From JANJTY01 sp038257155 (lineage in GTDB: Bacteria > Pseudomonadota > Gammaproteobacteria > Xanthomonadales > Xanthomonadaceae), in NCBI GenBank assembly GCA_038257155.1, contig JBBSJP010000019.1:1-64000 (forward strand): 64,000 nt of DNA. The letters run 5' to 3'. Each line of letters opens with the position of its first letter. The stretch's first letter is position 1. Positions 56,507 to 64,000 of this stretch are shown in pieces. Under the pieces are notes generated by a model. The model saw only the letters and a list, made by a program, of their open reading frames with translations, was not told where the DNA came from and did not search any database. Both the position numbers and the translations under genes were made by a program.

Positions 56507-57907
56507 ATGGATGCCATGCCCCCTTTTGATGCCGAGTTGCTGCGCCGTTACGACCGGCCTGGCCCTCGCTACACCTCCTACCCGACCGCGCCACAGTTCG
56601 GCATCGGATTCGATGAGGACTGCTTCCGCGAGGTCGCGCGACGCAGCAACGAGGATCCGATTCCCCGCCGCCTGTCGCTGTACGCGCATATTCCCTACTG
56701 TCACAGCCCCTGCTTCTATTGCGGCTGCAACAAGATCATCACCCGCGATCCGGCCAAGGGCGAGGCCTATCTGCGGCATTTGCAGCGCGAGATCGAGCGC
56801 GTGGCGCCGCTATTCGACCGCGATCGCGACGTGATCCAGCTGCACCTTGGCGGAGGAACCCCGAACTTCCTCAGCCCGGAACAGCTTGGTGAATTGATCG
56901 ACAGCTTTGGCCGGCACTTTCATTTCAGCCCCAGTGCCGAGCGCGACTTCTCCATCGAGATCGATCCGCGCCATGTGACGCCGGACGAGATCCACATGCT
57001 GTCGGTGATCGGCTTCAATCGCGCCAGCCTGGGTGTGCAGGACTTCGACCCGGAGGTGCAGCGCGCGGTAAACCGAATCCAGAGCGTGGAAGAGACCCTT
57101 GCGGTGATCACCGCCTGTCGCGAGGCCGGATTCCGCTCGGTCAACGTCGACCTGATCTATGGCCTGCCAAAGCAGAATCTGGCCGGCTTTGGCCGCACGC
57201 TCGACACGGTGATTGCTGCACGCCCCGATCGCCTCGCGGTCTACAGCTACGCCCACTTGCCCGAGATGTTCAAGCCGCAGCGCCAGATAAAGGCGGAAGA
57301 CCTGTGCAGCGCGGAAGACAAGCTCGCCCTGCTGCAGCTGGCGATCGAAAAGCTCTCTGCCGCCGGCTACCGCTACATCGGCATGGACCACTTCGCACTG
57401 CCAGACGACGACCTGTCGGTGGCGCAACAGAACGGCAGCCTGCAGCGAAATTTCATGGGCTACACCACGCATGCCGAGACTGACCTGATCGGCCTGGGAG
57501 TCAGCTCGATCAGCCATATCGGCGACAGCTTCAGCCAGAATCACCGTGATCTGCCGAGCTATGAGGCCGCGCTGGATGCCGGGCGGCTGCCGATCTGGCG
57601 CGGCATCACCCTGGACGCCGACGATGTGCTGCGTGCCGACCTGATTCAGCAGCTGATGTGTCAGGGCGAAATCGCCATCGCGTCCCTGGAGGAGCGCCAC
57701 AATATTGATTTTGCGGCGTACTTTGCCGATGCGCTGACCCGCCTGCAGCCCCTGGTAACCGATGGTTTGGTTGAAGTCGATCACCAATTCATCCGCGCGA
57801 CCTCGCGCGGACGCATGCTGCTGCGTATCATCGCGATGTGCTTCGACCGTTATCTCCAGACTCCCAAGGTATTGAACGCCGCGCCGCGGTTTTCGCGCGC
57901 CATCTGA
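56507..57907 (+). CDS. hemN: Oxygen-independent coproporphyrinogen III oxidase
   Basis: A 466-residue radical-SAM enzyme that converts coproporphyrinogen III to protoporphyrinogen IX without oxygen in haem synthesis. RYTSYPTAPQFG is a HemN signature; the iron-sulfur cluster motif is Y-C65-HSP-C69-FY-C72-G-C74, and HLGGGTPNFL is the SAM glycine motif. Length fits. ATG 56507 or 56516; neither has a clear ribosome binding site. It is followed 25 bp later by fnr, and the FNR box upstream predicts induction at low oxygen. Confidence 0.96.
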   Translation: MDAMPPFDAELLRRYDRPGPRYTSYPTAPQFGIGFDEDCFREVARRSNEDPIPRRLSLYAHIPYCHSPCFYCGCNKIITRDPAKGEAYLRHLQREIERVAPLFDRDRDVIQLHLGGGTPNFLSPEQLGELIDSFGRHFHFSPSAERDFSIEIDPRHVTPDEIHMLSVIGFNRASLGVQDFDPEVQRAVNRIQSVEETLAVITACREAGFRSVNVDLIYGLPKQNLAGFGRTLDTVIAARPDRLAVYSYAHLPEMFKPQRQIKAEDLCSAEDKLALLQLAIEKLSAAGYRYIGMDHFALPDDDLSVAQQNGSLQRNFMGYTTHAETDLIGLGVSSISHIGDSFSQNHRDLPSYEAALDAGRLPIWRGITLDADDVLRADLIQQLMCQGEIAIASLEERHNIDFAAYFADALTRLQPLVTDGLVEVDHQFIRATSRGRMLLRIIAMCFDRYLQTPKVLNAAPRFSRAI

Positions 57908-57932
57908 CTGCGCCGTATCCGGGGCGGGTCGC

Positions 57933-58685
57933 ATGACGCCGTCGATCGGGGCGCGCCCGCGCCCCAATCCGATCGCCGACGATGGCGATTCACTGCATTT
58001 CTGCAGTACTTGCGCATTCAGTTCGGCCTGCCGGGCGGAGGGTTATGGCAAGGCCCAACTCGAGGAGCTGCACTGCCTCGTCGAGCACATTGGCCCCTTC
58101 CACGCCGGCGACCACATTTTTCGCGAGGGTGATCCGTTCAATGCCATTGCTGCGGTGCGGGCAGGTACGGTCAAGACCTATGTGATCGATCCGGCCGGGC
58201 GCGAGCAGGTGCAGGGATTTTTCCTGCCCGGCGAGGTGATCGGCCTCAGCGCAATCCACTCGGCGCGCTACCCCTGCAATGCCATCGCCCTGGATACGGT
58301 CACCCTGTGTCGCTTCTCGTTCCCGATGATGGCTACCCTGGCGACCAAGATGCCCGGTCTGCAGACGCAGCTGTTCAGCCTGCTCAGCCAGGACATCGGC
58401 AAGGCCAGCCTGCTGGCGGGTGATTACAGCGCCGACGAGCGCATGGCGGCATTCCTGATAGCACTGTCGCGGCGCTATGCGGCGCGTGGCTTCTCGGCCA
58501 ACCGCTTCGCGTTGACCATGGCGCGCACCGACATCGCCAATTACCTGCGTCTGGCGGCCGAAACCGTCAGTCGGGTGTTGCGCCGCTTCCAGGACGATGG
58601 CCTGATCCGGGTCGAACGGCGTGAGGTCGAAATCACCGACGCCGGCCGGCTGCAGGCATTGGCACGGCAGGTGCTGCGCGACTGA
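57933..58685 (+). CDS. fnr: FNR/ANR oxygen-sensing transcription factor
   Basis: A 250-residue CRP/FNR regulator. The [4Fe-4S] ligands are visible: C24-x2-C27-x5-C33 (CSTCAFSSAC) at the N-terminus and C115 (RYPCNAIA), with the same spacing as E. coli FNR. The sensor barrel shows HAGDHIFREGDPF, and the DNA-recognition helix reads AAETVSRVLRRFQDDGLI. E-x2-S-R contacts are as in FNR, so it should read TTGAT-N4-ATCAA. It lies downstream of hemN in the same direction, so autoregulation through the upstream box is likely. Confidence 0.96.
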   Translation: MTPSIGARPRPNPIADDGDSLHFCSTCAFSSACRAEGYGKAQLEELHCLVEHIGPFHAGDHIFREGDPFNAIAAVRAGTVKTYVIDPAGREQVQGFFLPGEVIGLSAIHSARYPCNAIALDTVTLCRFSFPMMATLATKMPGLQTQLFSLLSQDIGKASLLAGDYSADERMAAFLIALSRRYAARGFSANRFALTMARTDIANYLRLAAETVSRVLRRFQDDGLIRVERREVEITDAGRLQALARQVLRD

Positions 58686-58723
58686 CTGCGTACCGGACTT
58701 GGGTCAGACATCCTTCTGTAGGC

Positions 58724-58894
58724 GTAGGTCGGCTCAAGCCGCGCAGCGGTGGAGCCGACGTTACGGAACCGGAAAGCGCGCGTCGGATCCGCGTCGTGAA
58801 CCGTTGTGGCGCTGTTTGGTGTTCGGCGACGCTTGATCCGACCTACGGGCAGGCTGGCGCAGGTCGGCTCAAGCCGCGCAGCGGCGGAGCCGAC
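58724..58894. repeat. GTAG-type palindromic repeat cluster (REP-like, three units)
   Basis: Unit 1: GTAG then GTCGGCTC/GAGCCGAC (58724-58759). Unit 2, inverted: GTCGGATC/GATCCGAC and ending CTAC (58782-58846); its outer 16 bp are complementary to the first 16 bp of unit 1 at 15 positions. Unit 3: GTCGGCTC/GAGCCGAC (58863-58894). It resembles the SMAG (GTAG) elements described in Stenotrophomonas. It fills most of the fnr-purD gap. Confidence 0.8.
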
Positions 58895-58972
58895 AAGGCG
58901 GCAACCGGCAGGTCGATGGAGTTGAATCCCGCCACGTTACAATGGCGCTCTTCGCTATCAACTCGGAACGCC

Positions 58973-60265
58973 ATGAAACTGCTGGTGATCGGTAACGGCG
59001 GGCGTGAACATGCCCTGGCCTGGAAACTGGCGTCGTCGCCGCGCGTGACCGAGGTGCTGGTGGCGCCAGGCAATGCCGGAACGGCGCGCGAGCCGCGTTG
59101 CCGCAATGTCGATGTGGCGGCTGCCGATCTCGATGGCCTGCTGGCCCTGGCACAACGCGAGGCGGTCGACCTGACCGTGGTCGGTCCAGAGGTGCCGCTG
59201 GTCGCTGGCGTGGTCGACCGGTTCCGCGCCGCAGGTCTGCGCTGCTTCGGGCCACGCCGGGTGGCTGCCCAGCTGGAAGGCTCGAAGGCCTTCAGCAAGG
59301 ATTTCCTCGCCCGGCATCGCATTCCGACCGCGCACTACGCGGTGTTCACCGAATTGAAGCCGGCGCTCGACTACGTGCGCCGACACGGCGCACCGATCGT
59401 GATCAAGGCCGATGGCCTGGCCGCCGGCAAGGGCGTGGTGGTAGCGCTCACCCTGGCCGATGCCGAGCAAGCCCTGCACGACATGCTCGGCGCCAAGGCG
59501 CTGGGTGAGGCCTCGGCGCGCGTGGTGGTTGAAGAGTTCCTGGAAGGCGAAGAGGCCAGCTACATCGTCATCAGCGATGGCCGCAACTACATTCCCTTCG
59601 CCAGCAGCCAGGACCACAAGCGTCGCGACCAGGGTGATCTGGGCCCGAACACCGGCGGCATGGGTGCTTATTCACCGGCGCCGGTGGTGACAGCGCAGAT
59701 CGAGGAGCGCATCCAGCGCGAAGTGATCGAGCCGACCCTGGCCGGAATGGCCGCGGAGGGCGCCCCTTTCGTGGGTTTTCTCTATGCCGGCGTGATGGTG
59801 GCAAAGGATGGCACCCCGAAAGTGCTGGAGTTCAACGTGCGCTTCGGCGATCCGGAAACCCAGCCGATCATGCTGCGGCTCAAGTCCGACCTGCTCGATC
59901 TGATCGAGGGTGCACTGGATGGCCGCCTCGACAAGCTGCATGCGGCCTGGGATCCGCGCCCGGCGTTGGGCGTGGTGGTGGCAGCGCAGGGCTACCCCGG
60001 TCGGGTGCGCAGCGGAGATGTGATCGAAGGACTGGATGCCAAGCTGGGCGCCAATGCCAAGGTGTTCCACGCTGGCACCCGGCTGGATGACAAGGGGCGC
60101 GTGATTACCGCCGGCGGTCGGGTGCTGTGCGTCTGCGGCATCGGCGCATCTGTCGCCGAAGCCGCGCAGCGGGCGTATGCGGCGAGCCGCGGCATCCGCT
60201 TCGAGGGCGGTTTCCAACGGCCCGACATCGGCTACCGCGCGATCCAGCGCGAGCGTCAGGCCTGA
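58973..60265 (+). CDS. purD: Phosphoribosylamine-glycine ligase
   Basis: A 430-residue ATP-grasp enzyme that joins glycine to phosphoribosylamine, the second step of purine synthesis. MKLLVIGNGGREHALAWKL is the typical start, LEGSKAFSKDFLARHRIPTA and KADGLAAGKGVVVA form the ATP-grasp core, and LEFNVRFGDPETQP the metal/substrate loop. ATG 58973 is chosen because the family begins here. TACAAT at 58938-58943 may be a -10 element. The purH gene often next to purD is not present. Confidence 0.96.
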   Translation: MKLLVIGNGGREHALAWKLASSPRVTEVLVAPGNAGTAREPRCRNVDVAAADLDGLLALAQREAVDLTVVGPEVPLVAGVVDRFRAAGLRCFGPRRVAAQLEGSKAFSKDFLARHRIPTAHYAVFTELKPALDYVRRHGAPIVIKADGLAAGKGVVVALTLADAEQALHDMLGAKALGEASARVVVEEFLEGEEASYIVISDGRNYIPFASSQDHKRRDQGDLGPNTGGMGAYSPAPVVTAQIEERIQREVIEPTLAGMAAEGAPFVGFLYAGVMVAKDGTPKVLEFNVRFGDPETQPIMLRLKSDLLDLIEGALDGRLDKLHAAWDPRPALGVVVAAQGYPGRVRSGDVIEGLDAKLGANAKVFHAGTRLDDKGRVITAGGRVLCVCGIGASVAEAAQRAYAASRGIRFEGGFQRPDIGYRAIQRERQA

Positions 60266-60346
60266 TCGGAGACACGCTGCTCGAATCGAGGGCCTTGCTC
60301 CAGCCAGCAATGGCAGGATACCGAACCTGATTCCTGCGCTGCCGCC

Positions 60347-61243
60347 ATGAGTGCCAATCCCAACCTGCGTGCCGCCCTGGCGATGCTTGTCGCTGTGGCG
60401 CTGTTTTCCGTCATGGACGCGTTCCTCAAGCTGCTCGCGCCGCACTACCCACTACTGCAGATCGCAACGATGCGTGGCCTGGCTTCGCTGCCCCTGGTGC
60501 TTGTGTGGGCGCTCGCTACCGTGGGCGGGCGAGCCCTGTTCCGGGTGCGCTGGTCGCTGCACCTGCTGCGCGGCGTGCTGGCCGTGGTGATGATTTCCCT
60601 GTTCGCGTTCGGGCTACGCAGCCTGCCGCTGTCGACGGCGTATTCGCTGTTCTTTGTGGCGCCACTGGTGATTACCGCGCTCTCGGTGCCCCTGCTCGGC
60701 GAACAGGTCGGGCCGCGCCGCTGGGCGGCGATCGTGGTTGGTCTGATTGGCGTGCTGGTGGTGCTGCGACCGAGCAGTGACGGCATGTTTACCCTGTCCG
60801 GTTTGGCCGTGCTGGGCGCGGCGGCGGCCTACGCGGTGTCTGCGATCTCGGTGCGCATCCTGGGGCGCAGTGACAGCACCCAGGCCATGGTGGTGTGGAC
60901 CCTGGCGATCATGGCGCTGCTGGCCGGTGTTGCAGCTGCGCCCGACTGGCAGCCGATCGCCGACGCGCACTGGCCCCTTTTGGCCGGGCTTGGGCTTACC
61001 GGCGCACTGGGTCAGTACGCCATCACCGAGGCCTTCAGTCGCGGCGAGGCATCGGTTGTTGCGCCGCTTGAGTACACCGCCCTGCTCTGGGGCGTGGGGC
61101 TGGACCTGTTGCTGTGGCAGGTGCTACCCGATCGCATCACCCTGCTCGGCGCTGGCATCATCATCGCCAGCGGCATTTACCTGCTGCACCGCGAGCGGGT
61201 ACGCACGGCCCAGGCGCGATTGAGTCAGGTTGCGCCGCCCTGA
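60347..61243 (+). CDS. EamA/DMT-family transporter
   Basis: A 298-residue inner-membrane protein with ten predicted helices in two EamA repeats (about 8-138 and 150-290). FSVMDAFLKLLAPHYP and LPLSTAYSLFFVAPLVITALSVPLLGE in the first repeat and GQYAITEAFSRGEASVVAPLEYTALLWGV in the second are typical. The substrate is unknown; relatives export metabolites. Its 3' end overlaps the convergent tyrA-like gene by 19 bp. Confidence 0.9.
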   Translation: MSANPNLRAALAMLVAVALFSVMDAFLKLLAPHYPLLQIATMRGLASLPLVLVWALATVGGRALFRVRWSLHLLRGVLAVVMISLFAFGLRSLPLSTAYSLFFVAPLVITALSVPLLGEQVGPRRWAAIVVGLIGVLVVLRPSSDGMFTLSGLAVLGAAAAYAVSAISVRILGRSDSTQAMVVWTLAIMALLAGVAAAPDWQPIADAHWPLLAGLGLTGALGQYAITEAFSRGEASVVAPLEYTALLWGVGLDLLLWQVLPDRITLLGAGIIIASGIYLLHRERVRTAQARLSQVAPP

Positions 61244-62100
61244 GGCGGCGATTGCATCCGACCCAGCAGTGCCGCGCTTTCTTTCAGCAGTGCTGGCGCC
61301 AGGTCGCCAAAGTGCTGGCGCGCAGCGCCAAAGCGCTCGATCAAGGCCTCGCGCCTACCCTCGCGCAGCAGCCCCAGCAGTTCGTCGAGTGCATCGCGGT
61401 AACTTTCGATCAGCTCCGGAAGATCTTCTGCCTGCAGCATGATGTCGGCATACAGCGCGGGATCCTGCGCAAACAGTCGGCCGACCATGCCCAGCTCGAG
61501 CCGGTAAATCGGTGAGGAAAGGCGCAACAGCTGATGCAGGTCGGCCTGCTCGCGTTGCAGGAACAAGCCGTAAGCAATGCTGGTGAAGTGACGCATGGCC
61601 TGGATCACCTGCATGGCCTGGTCATGCCGTTCGGCAGTCTCTTCACCGAGGCGTGCGCCCCAGCCGCTGATCAGGTCGAGCAGCCACTGGTAGCGGGCCG
61701 GATCGCGGCCGTGGCAGACCACCACCAGCTGTCCCGCCAAGCTGCGCACGTCCGGCCCGAACATTGGATGCAAGCCAACCACCGGGCCGGGATGCGCGGC
61801 CAGCATCGCGGACAGCGGCGCGCGCTTTATGCTGGTGATGTCGGCCAGCACGCAGTCGGATGGCAGCTCCGGTAACGCGGCTATGAGGTCACAGGTGCGT
61901 TCGATCGGCACGGCCAGCAGCACCAGGGCCGCGTTGGCAGTGCGCTCGATGGCGAATGCGGCATCGCCGGCCTCAAGCGACTCAACACGATGCCCGGCGG
62001 CGCGGAACAGCGTTGAAAACAGACGTCCCATGGCGCCGCCGCCGCCGACGATGGTGATTGATCGGTCGGCTCGGCTCATCGGCGCGTTCGCGACGCTCAT
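61225..62100 (-). CDS. tyrA: Prephenate dehydrogenase (TyrA, without chorismate mutase)
   Basis: A 291-residue enzyme of tyrosine synthesis that oxidatively decarboxylates prephenate to 4-hydroxyphenylpyruvate using NAD. ITIVGGGGAMGRLFSTLFRAAGHRV is the Rossmann motif, resembling the dehydrogenase half of E. coli TyrA, and VVGLHPMFGPDV holds the active-site His. There is no N-terminal mutase domain. The start overlaps the stop of the diguanylate cyclase gene by 4 bp. ATG 62079 is another possible start. Confidence 0.88.
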   Translation of the reverse strand: MSVANAPMSRADRSITIVGGGGAMGRLFSTLFRAAGHRVESLEAGDAAFAIERTANAALVLLAVPIERTCDLIAALPELPSDCVLADITSIKRAPLSAMLAAHPGPVVGLHPMFGPDVRSLAGQLVVVCHGRDPARYQWLLDLISGWGARLGEETAERHDQAMQVIQAMRHFTSIAYGLFLQREQADLHQLLRLSSPIYRLELGMVGRLFAQDPALYADIMLQAEDLPELIESYRDALDELLGLLREGRREALIERFGAARQHFGDLAPALLKESAALLGRMQSPPQGGAT

Positions 62101-63317
62101 GGGGCAATTCCTGCGGCCAGCGGCTCCCGGCCCGGCGGCTCGTCGGTTTCGGCCATGTCCTGCTCGTTCTGGCCGTCACCATCGGCTGTCTCCACGCGAT
62201 TCCTTCCGCCCTGCTTGGCCCGGTAAAGCGCCGCATCGGCTCGCGCGACCAGCGTGCTTGGTGCCTCTGGGCCCTCCAGCGTCGCCACGCCAATGCTGAT
62301 GGTGATGCGAATCGCGTCACCGTCTCCCGTCTCGACGCGGGACTCGGCGGTGCGCCGCCGGATCCGTTCAGCGACATGACGTGCCGCTGCAACATCGGTG
62401 CCGGGAAGGATGGCGAGGAACTCCTCGCCGCCAAAGCGCACGCCGAGATCTTCGCCGCGCAGTTCACCGCGCAGAATTCCCGCAGTCTCGACCAGGACCA
62501 GATCACCTGCCGCGTGGCCCCAGGTATCGTTCACGACCTTGAAACGATCAAGATCGAGCATCAGTACCGACAGCGGCGTGCCGCTGCGGCGCGCGCGTGC
62601 AACTTCAGAACCAAGGCGATCAAGCGCGGCACGCCGGTTGGCAAGCCCGGTCAGTGCATCATGCGCGGCGTCGCGGCGCGCCGAAAGCAGGCTCAGCAGC
62701 AGGCTGAACTGCGCGCTCGCAGCCCTGGTCGAGATCGCCAGCAGCAGGGCCATCCACCAAAGGTCGCCAACGAGGCCGAACTGCGATCCCTGTTCCGACG
62801 CAAGCAGCGCCGCGGCGCGCGATCCAAGCAGCACCGCGCCTATCAGCAGCGTGTGCATCGCGGGCAGCGGAAACAGCGCCAGCTGGGAGAGCAGCACGAA
62901 GGGAAACAGTCCGTAGCCCACTACCAGCACCGGTGCGGTTCCGACGGGTAGCGCCGATTGCATGGCACAAAAGGCCAGGCATTGGCCCAGCACCAGCGCC
63001 ACCAATGCAACCATGGTCCAGGACATCGTGCCCGCGCGGCGCATATGCCATGCGATCAGCAGCAGGCCGACGCACATCGCCAGCCGGATCAGCAGCAGGT
63101 CGAAAAAATCGGGGCTGGACAGTCCGGCCGCATCCAGCGGAATCCAGACCAGCATGAGCACTGCAAGTACGCGTGCCAGCAGCCCTACGCGATGTCGCAG
63201 AAGGCGCTCGTGAAAGGCATGTTGCAGCGGATCGATATGACGGCCAAGCAAAAGGCTCGACCACGGCAACAGCCGTTGGTGTTCCGCAGTTGCCTGCGAT
63301 TCCGAATCCTCCAGCAT
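62097..63317 (-). CDS. Membrane diguanylate cyclase (GGDEF)
   Basis: A 406-residue protein with about six N-terminal membrane helices (about 45-205, a 6TM sensor) and a GGDEF domain (about 230-385). The active site is GGEEF (VRFGGEEFLAIL), with an inhibitory RxxD site (RGED) five residues before it, so it should make c-di-GMP and be product-inhibited. DALTGLANRRA and LDRFKVVNDTWGH are the other motifs. The C-terminal tail is acidic. Its stop overlaps the tyrA start. Confidence 0.94.
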   Translation of the reverse strand: MLEDSESQATAEHQRLLPWSSLLLGRHIDPLQHAFHERLLRHRVGLLARVLAVLMLVWIPLDAAGLSSPDFFDLLLIRLAMCVGLLLIAWHMRRAGTMSWTMVALVALVLGQCLAFCAMQSALPVGTAPVLVVGYGLFPFVLLSQLALFPLPAMHTLLIGAVLLGSRAAALLASEQGSQFGLVGDLWWMALLLAISTRAASAQFSLLLSLLSARRDAAHDALTGLANRRAALDRLGSEVARARRSGTPLSVLMLDLDRFKVVNDTWGHAAGDLVLVETAGILRGELRGEDLGVRFGGEEFLAILPGTDVAAARHVAERIRRRTAESRVETGDGDAIRITISIGVATLEGPEAPSTLVARADAALYRAKQGGRNRVETADGDGQNEQDMAETDEPPGREPLAAGIAP

Positions 63318-63462
63318 CGTGCTCTCTCCGTCGCGAGGGATTTGGCGGGCTTACCCGAGCGCATCCCTTCATCGACAGTATGCGGCAGCGCGATGGAGTC
63401 GCAACTCCACTTGCGCATCGTCAAGTCCGCACCAATCGTCTGCTTGAGGAAGGCGCCGTGCG

Positions 63463-64000
63463 CTACCGTCCAGAAACCGCTACGCCCGGTTGCCGTGCCT
63501 GACACAGAGCCAACACCTGCGTTTCCAGATAATGGAAATAGCTTTCGATGTAGCTGATGCCATTCTCGCTGTCGATCAGGAACGGATTCATCAGGGTATG
63601 GCGCAGGATCACCAGGCGATCGGCATCCTCGCGCTCGGCATCCAGGCTCTCGCCGTCGAGTCCAAGGGCGTCGAGCAGCGACTGGGTTGCCGCACCGCCC
63701 AGTGCCTGTGGGCAGAGCGTGGTCATCGAGCCGAAGTACTCGCGCGACTGCAGCGGCGTTCGTGGATCGGCGCGCAGCGACTGGAACAGGCAGCGCACGA
63801 AGCGGTTCATCTCGATCACACTCTGGTTACCGACCGGGTTTAGCGCCAGACAGACGAGGTTGCTGTCGGGTTCGAACGGCAGACTGCAGTGCAGCACGCC
63901 GGCCAGGCGCGCGGCAAAGCGTGCGCTGGCCGTGCGAAAGGCGGCGGTGGCGCTGATGCTCTCGCGCAGGATCGCACCGAAGTTCTGATGATCAAGCGGC
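63463..64000 (-). CDS. Group II PLP-dependent decarboxylase, C-terminal part (5' end off the window)
   Basis: The last about 178 residues of a protein continuing beyond 64000. LDHQNFGAILRESI, PFEPDSNLVCLALNPVGNQS and MNRFVRCLF fit the C-terminal domain of the tyrosine/aspartate (PanP-like) decarboxylase group, and VILRHTLMNPFL with ISYIESYFHYLE its end. The PLP-Lys region would lie outside the window, so activity cannot be judged. Family identity is by remembered pattern. Confidence 0.7.
   Translation of the reverse strand, partial: PLDHQNFGAILRESISATAAFRTASARFAARLAGVLHCSLPFEPDSNLVCLALNPVGNQSVIEMNRFVRCLFQSLRADPRTPLQSREYFGSMTTLCPQALGGAATQSLLDALGLDGESLDAEREDADRLVILRHTLMNPFLIDSENGISYIESYFHYLETQVLALCQARQPGVAVSGR

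Overview
The window is bacterial, high in G+C, and densely packed with genes on both strands. The gene families suggest a free-living gammaproteobacterium close to Lysobacterales (Xanthomonadales). The evidence is a complete pilMNOPQ operon, a moxR-DUF58-DUF4381-bat operon, a LplT-PlsC fusion, an ABC permease/M1 peptidase fusion, GTAG-type palindromic repeats of the kind known from Stenotrophomonas, and a secreted subtilase behind a Clp/CRP-like site. The taxonomic placement is inference. There are no rRNA or tRNA genes, CRISPR array, insertion sequence or prophage, and most of the window reads as core chromosome.

Layout. 1-736: a 69-bp tandem repeat array, then non-coding sequence. 737-5839: methyltransferase, nucleoside hydrolase and a large MscS-type channel. 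5878-11146: ribosomal protein L31 type B, citrate synthase, a conserved unknown protein and penicillin-binding protein 1A. 11401-18048: type IV pilus alignment and secretin operon pilMNOPQ, followed by a cNMP-sensing EAL protein. 18261-25127: MoxR ATPase/Bat operon. 25222-28571: two sodium-coupled carrier genes and a small membrane protein. 28808-33401: ABC exporter whose permease is fused to an M1 aminopeptidase. 33594-40130: receiver-EAL protein, two methyltransferases, a two-component system and a DJ-1/PfpI protein. 40144-46345: DbpA helicase, polysaccharide deacetylase, two acyltransferase proteins, ArfB and a TonB-like protein. 46492-50646: DUF2189 membrane protein, secreted subtilase and a CysB-type regulator. 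50709-58685: hydrolase, pyruvate kinase, secreted metalloprotease, phosphoglycerate kinase, then hemN and fnr. 58973-64000: purD, EamA transporter, prephenate dehydrogenase, diguanylate cyclase and the 3' part of a PLP-dependent decarboxylase.

Several themes link the genes. Second-messenger signalling appears three times: cNMP-EAL, an atypical receiver-EAL, and a membrane GGDEF protein. Oxygen sensing is visible as a perfect FNR box in front of hemN, with fnr itself as the next gene. Envelope functions are common: pilus, PBP1A, Bat, acyltransferases and a phospholipid methyltransferase-like protein.

The most interesting unexplained signals are non-coding. (1) A dispersed element built of four successive hairpins lies between convergent genes at 7696-7876 and 28649-28807, with pairing largely kept between copies. 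(2) A 20-bp site with OmpR-family geometry (TTTGAG-N5-TTTCAC on the minus strand) occurs upstream of the response-regulator/kinase pair and again upstream of the neighbouring methyltransferase gene, suggesting a small local regulon. (3) The receiver domain of the EAL protein at 33594 has Asn at the phosphoacceptor position.
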